From assembly GCA_913009315.1 (NCBI GenBank), contig CAJVZA010000010.1:1-37658 (forward strand): a DNA stretch of 37,658 nt, written 5' to 3'. The position numbers and the translations under genes are program-made. The number at the start of each line of letters is the position of its first letter. Position 1 is the stretch's first letter. The stretch comes from an uncultured Hippea sp. (lineage in GTDB: Bacteria; Campylobacterota_A; Desulfurellia; JAADFJ01). A model generated the notes under the pieces. That model was not told the DNA's origin and made no database searches. It saw only the letters and a list, made by a program, of their open reading frames with translations. Positions 37,274 through 37,658 of the stretch are shown here, one piece after another.

Positions 37274-37313
37274 ATAATAATAACGGTTTCAGTTATGAAA
37301 CCGTTATTATTAT
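37274..37313 (+). promoter_or_regulatory. 18-bp perfect hairpin in the IS leader, upstream of the transposase
   Basis: ATAATAATAACGGTTTCA-GTTA-TGAAACCGTTATTATTAT. Confidence 0.7.
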
Positions 37314-37333
37314 CTTTAAGGAGTTATCTTACA

Positions 37334-37658
37334 ATGATGGGAAAAAAGACAAAACAATCTCCTCTGTTTTACTATATCAATATAGGAGATATGATACCGG
37401 AGAATCATATCCTGCGATTGATCAATAAATATATTGATCTCTCTTTCATACGCAAACAGACAAAGCATCTATACAGCAATACAGGCAGACCATCTGTAGA
37501 TCCGGAGGTTCTGCTGAGAATGCTTCTTGTGGGTTATCTGTATGGCATTACCTCGGAAAGAAGACTATGCGAAGAGGTAAGTATGCATCTGGGATACAGA
37601 TGGTTTACAGGTTTAAGTTTAGATGATAAGGTACCCGATCATTCTACTTTCTCCAAAA
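37334..37658 (+). CDS. IS1182-family transposase, N-terminal part (runs off the window)
   Basis: MMGKKTKQSPLFYYINIGDMIPENHILRLINKYIDLSFI...GRPSVDPEVLLRMLLVGYLYGITSERRLCEEVSMHLGYRWFTGLSLDDKVPDHSTFSK. Confidence 0.88.
   Translation, partial: MMGKKTKQSPLFYYINIGDMIPENHILRLINKYIDLSFIRKQTKHLYSNTGRPSVDPEVLLRMLLVGYLYGITSERRLCEEVSMHLGYRWFTGLSLDDKVPDHSTFSK

Larger units (their letters stand above)
37226..37658 (+). mobile_element. Left end of an IS1182-like insertion sequence (truncated by the window)
   Basis: Terminal-like GGCTGTTGAAAAACTC (37226 on) followed by a transposase N-terminus. Confidence 0.78.

Noticed and set aside
37231-37428. 65-aa plus ORF at the IS end
   Set aside because: Out of frame with the recognisable transposase and spans the terminal repeat and leader hairpin.

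Overview
The window is a 37.7 kb bacterial chromosomal segment, AT-rich by eye, mostly packed with housekeeping and metabolic genes. From left to right it holds: (i) a PerR/Fur-type regulator divergent from katA, a non-canonical Nramp-related metal transporter, and decayed small-multidrug-resistance (SMR) remnants; (ii) a lys/thr operon (IMPase - thrC - DgkA::PAP2 fusion - lysA - dapF - MBL hydrolase); (iii) marC; (iv) a branched-chain-type ABC transporter (livF,G,M,H + binding protein) divergent from a bifunctional putA; (v) an alr-mlaE-mlaF-mlaD-lytic transglycosylase operon in which MlaD carries a C-terminal barrel-like domain; (vi) an SDR, rpoD and ugd; (vii) a thioredoxin-like::CoaE fusion; (viii) UspA and a single-domain asparaginase; (ix) a compact operon (class I methyltransferase - unannotated 39-aa protein - MtrA-like/DUF4346 corrinoid protein) bracketed by a family of TGAGACC..CAATAA inverted repeats; (x) rmuC, a Yip1 protein, an AmmeMemoRadiSam-type radical SAM enzyme, DUF721 and radA; (xi) the left end of an IS1182-like element. 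The best candidates for undescribed biology are the methyltransferase / 39-aa protein / MtrA-like operon with its flanking repeats, the Trx-like::CoaE fusion, and a promoter- and RBS-equipped 25-aa membrane microprotein at 23638-23715. I found no CRISPR array, rRNA or tRNA. All homology calls come from motif recognition by eye; no searches were run.
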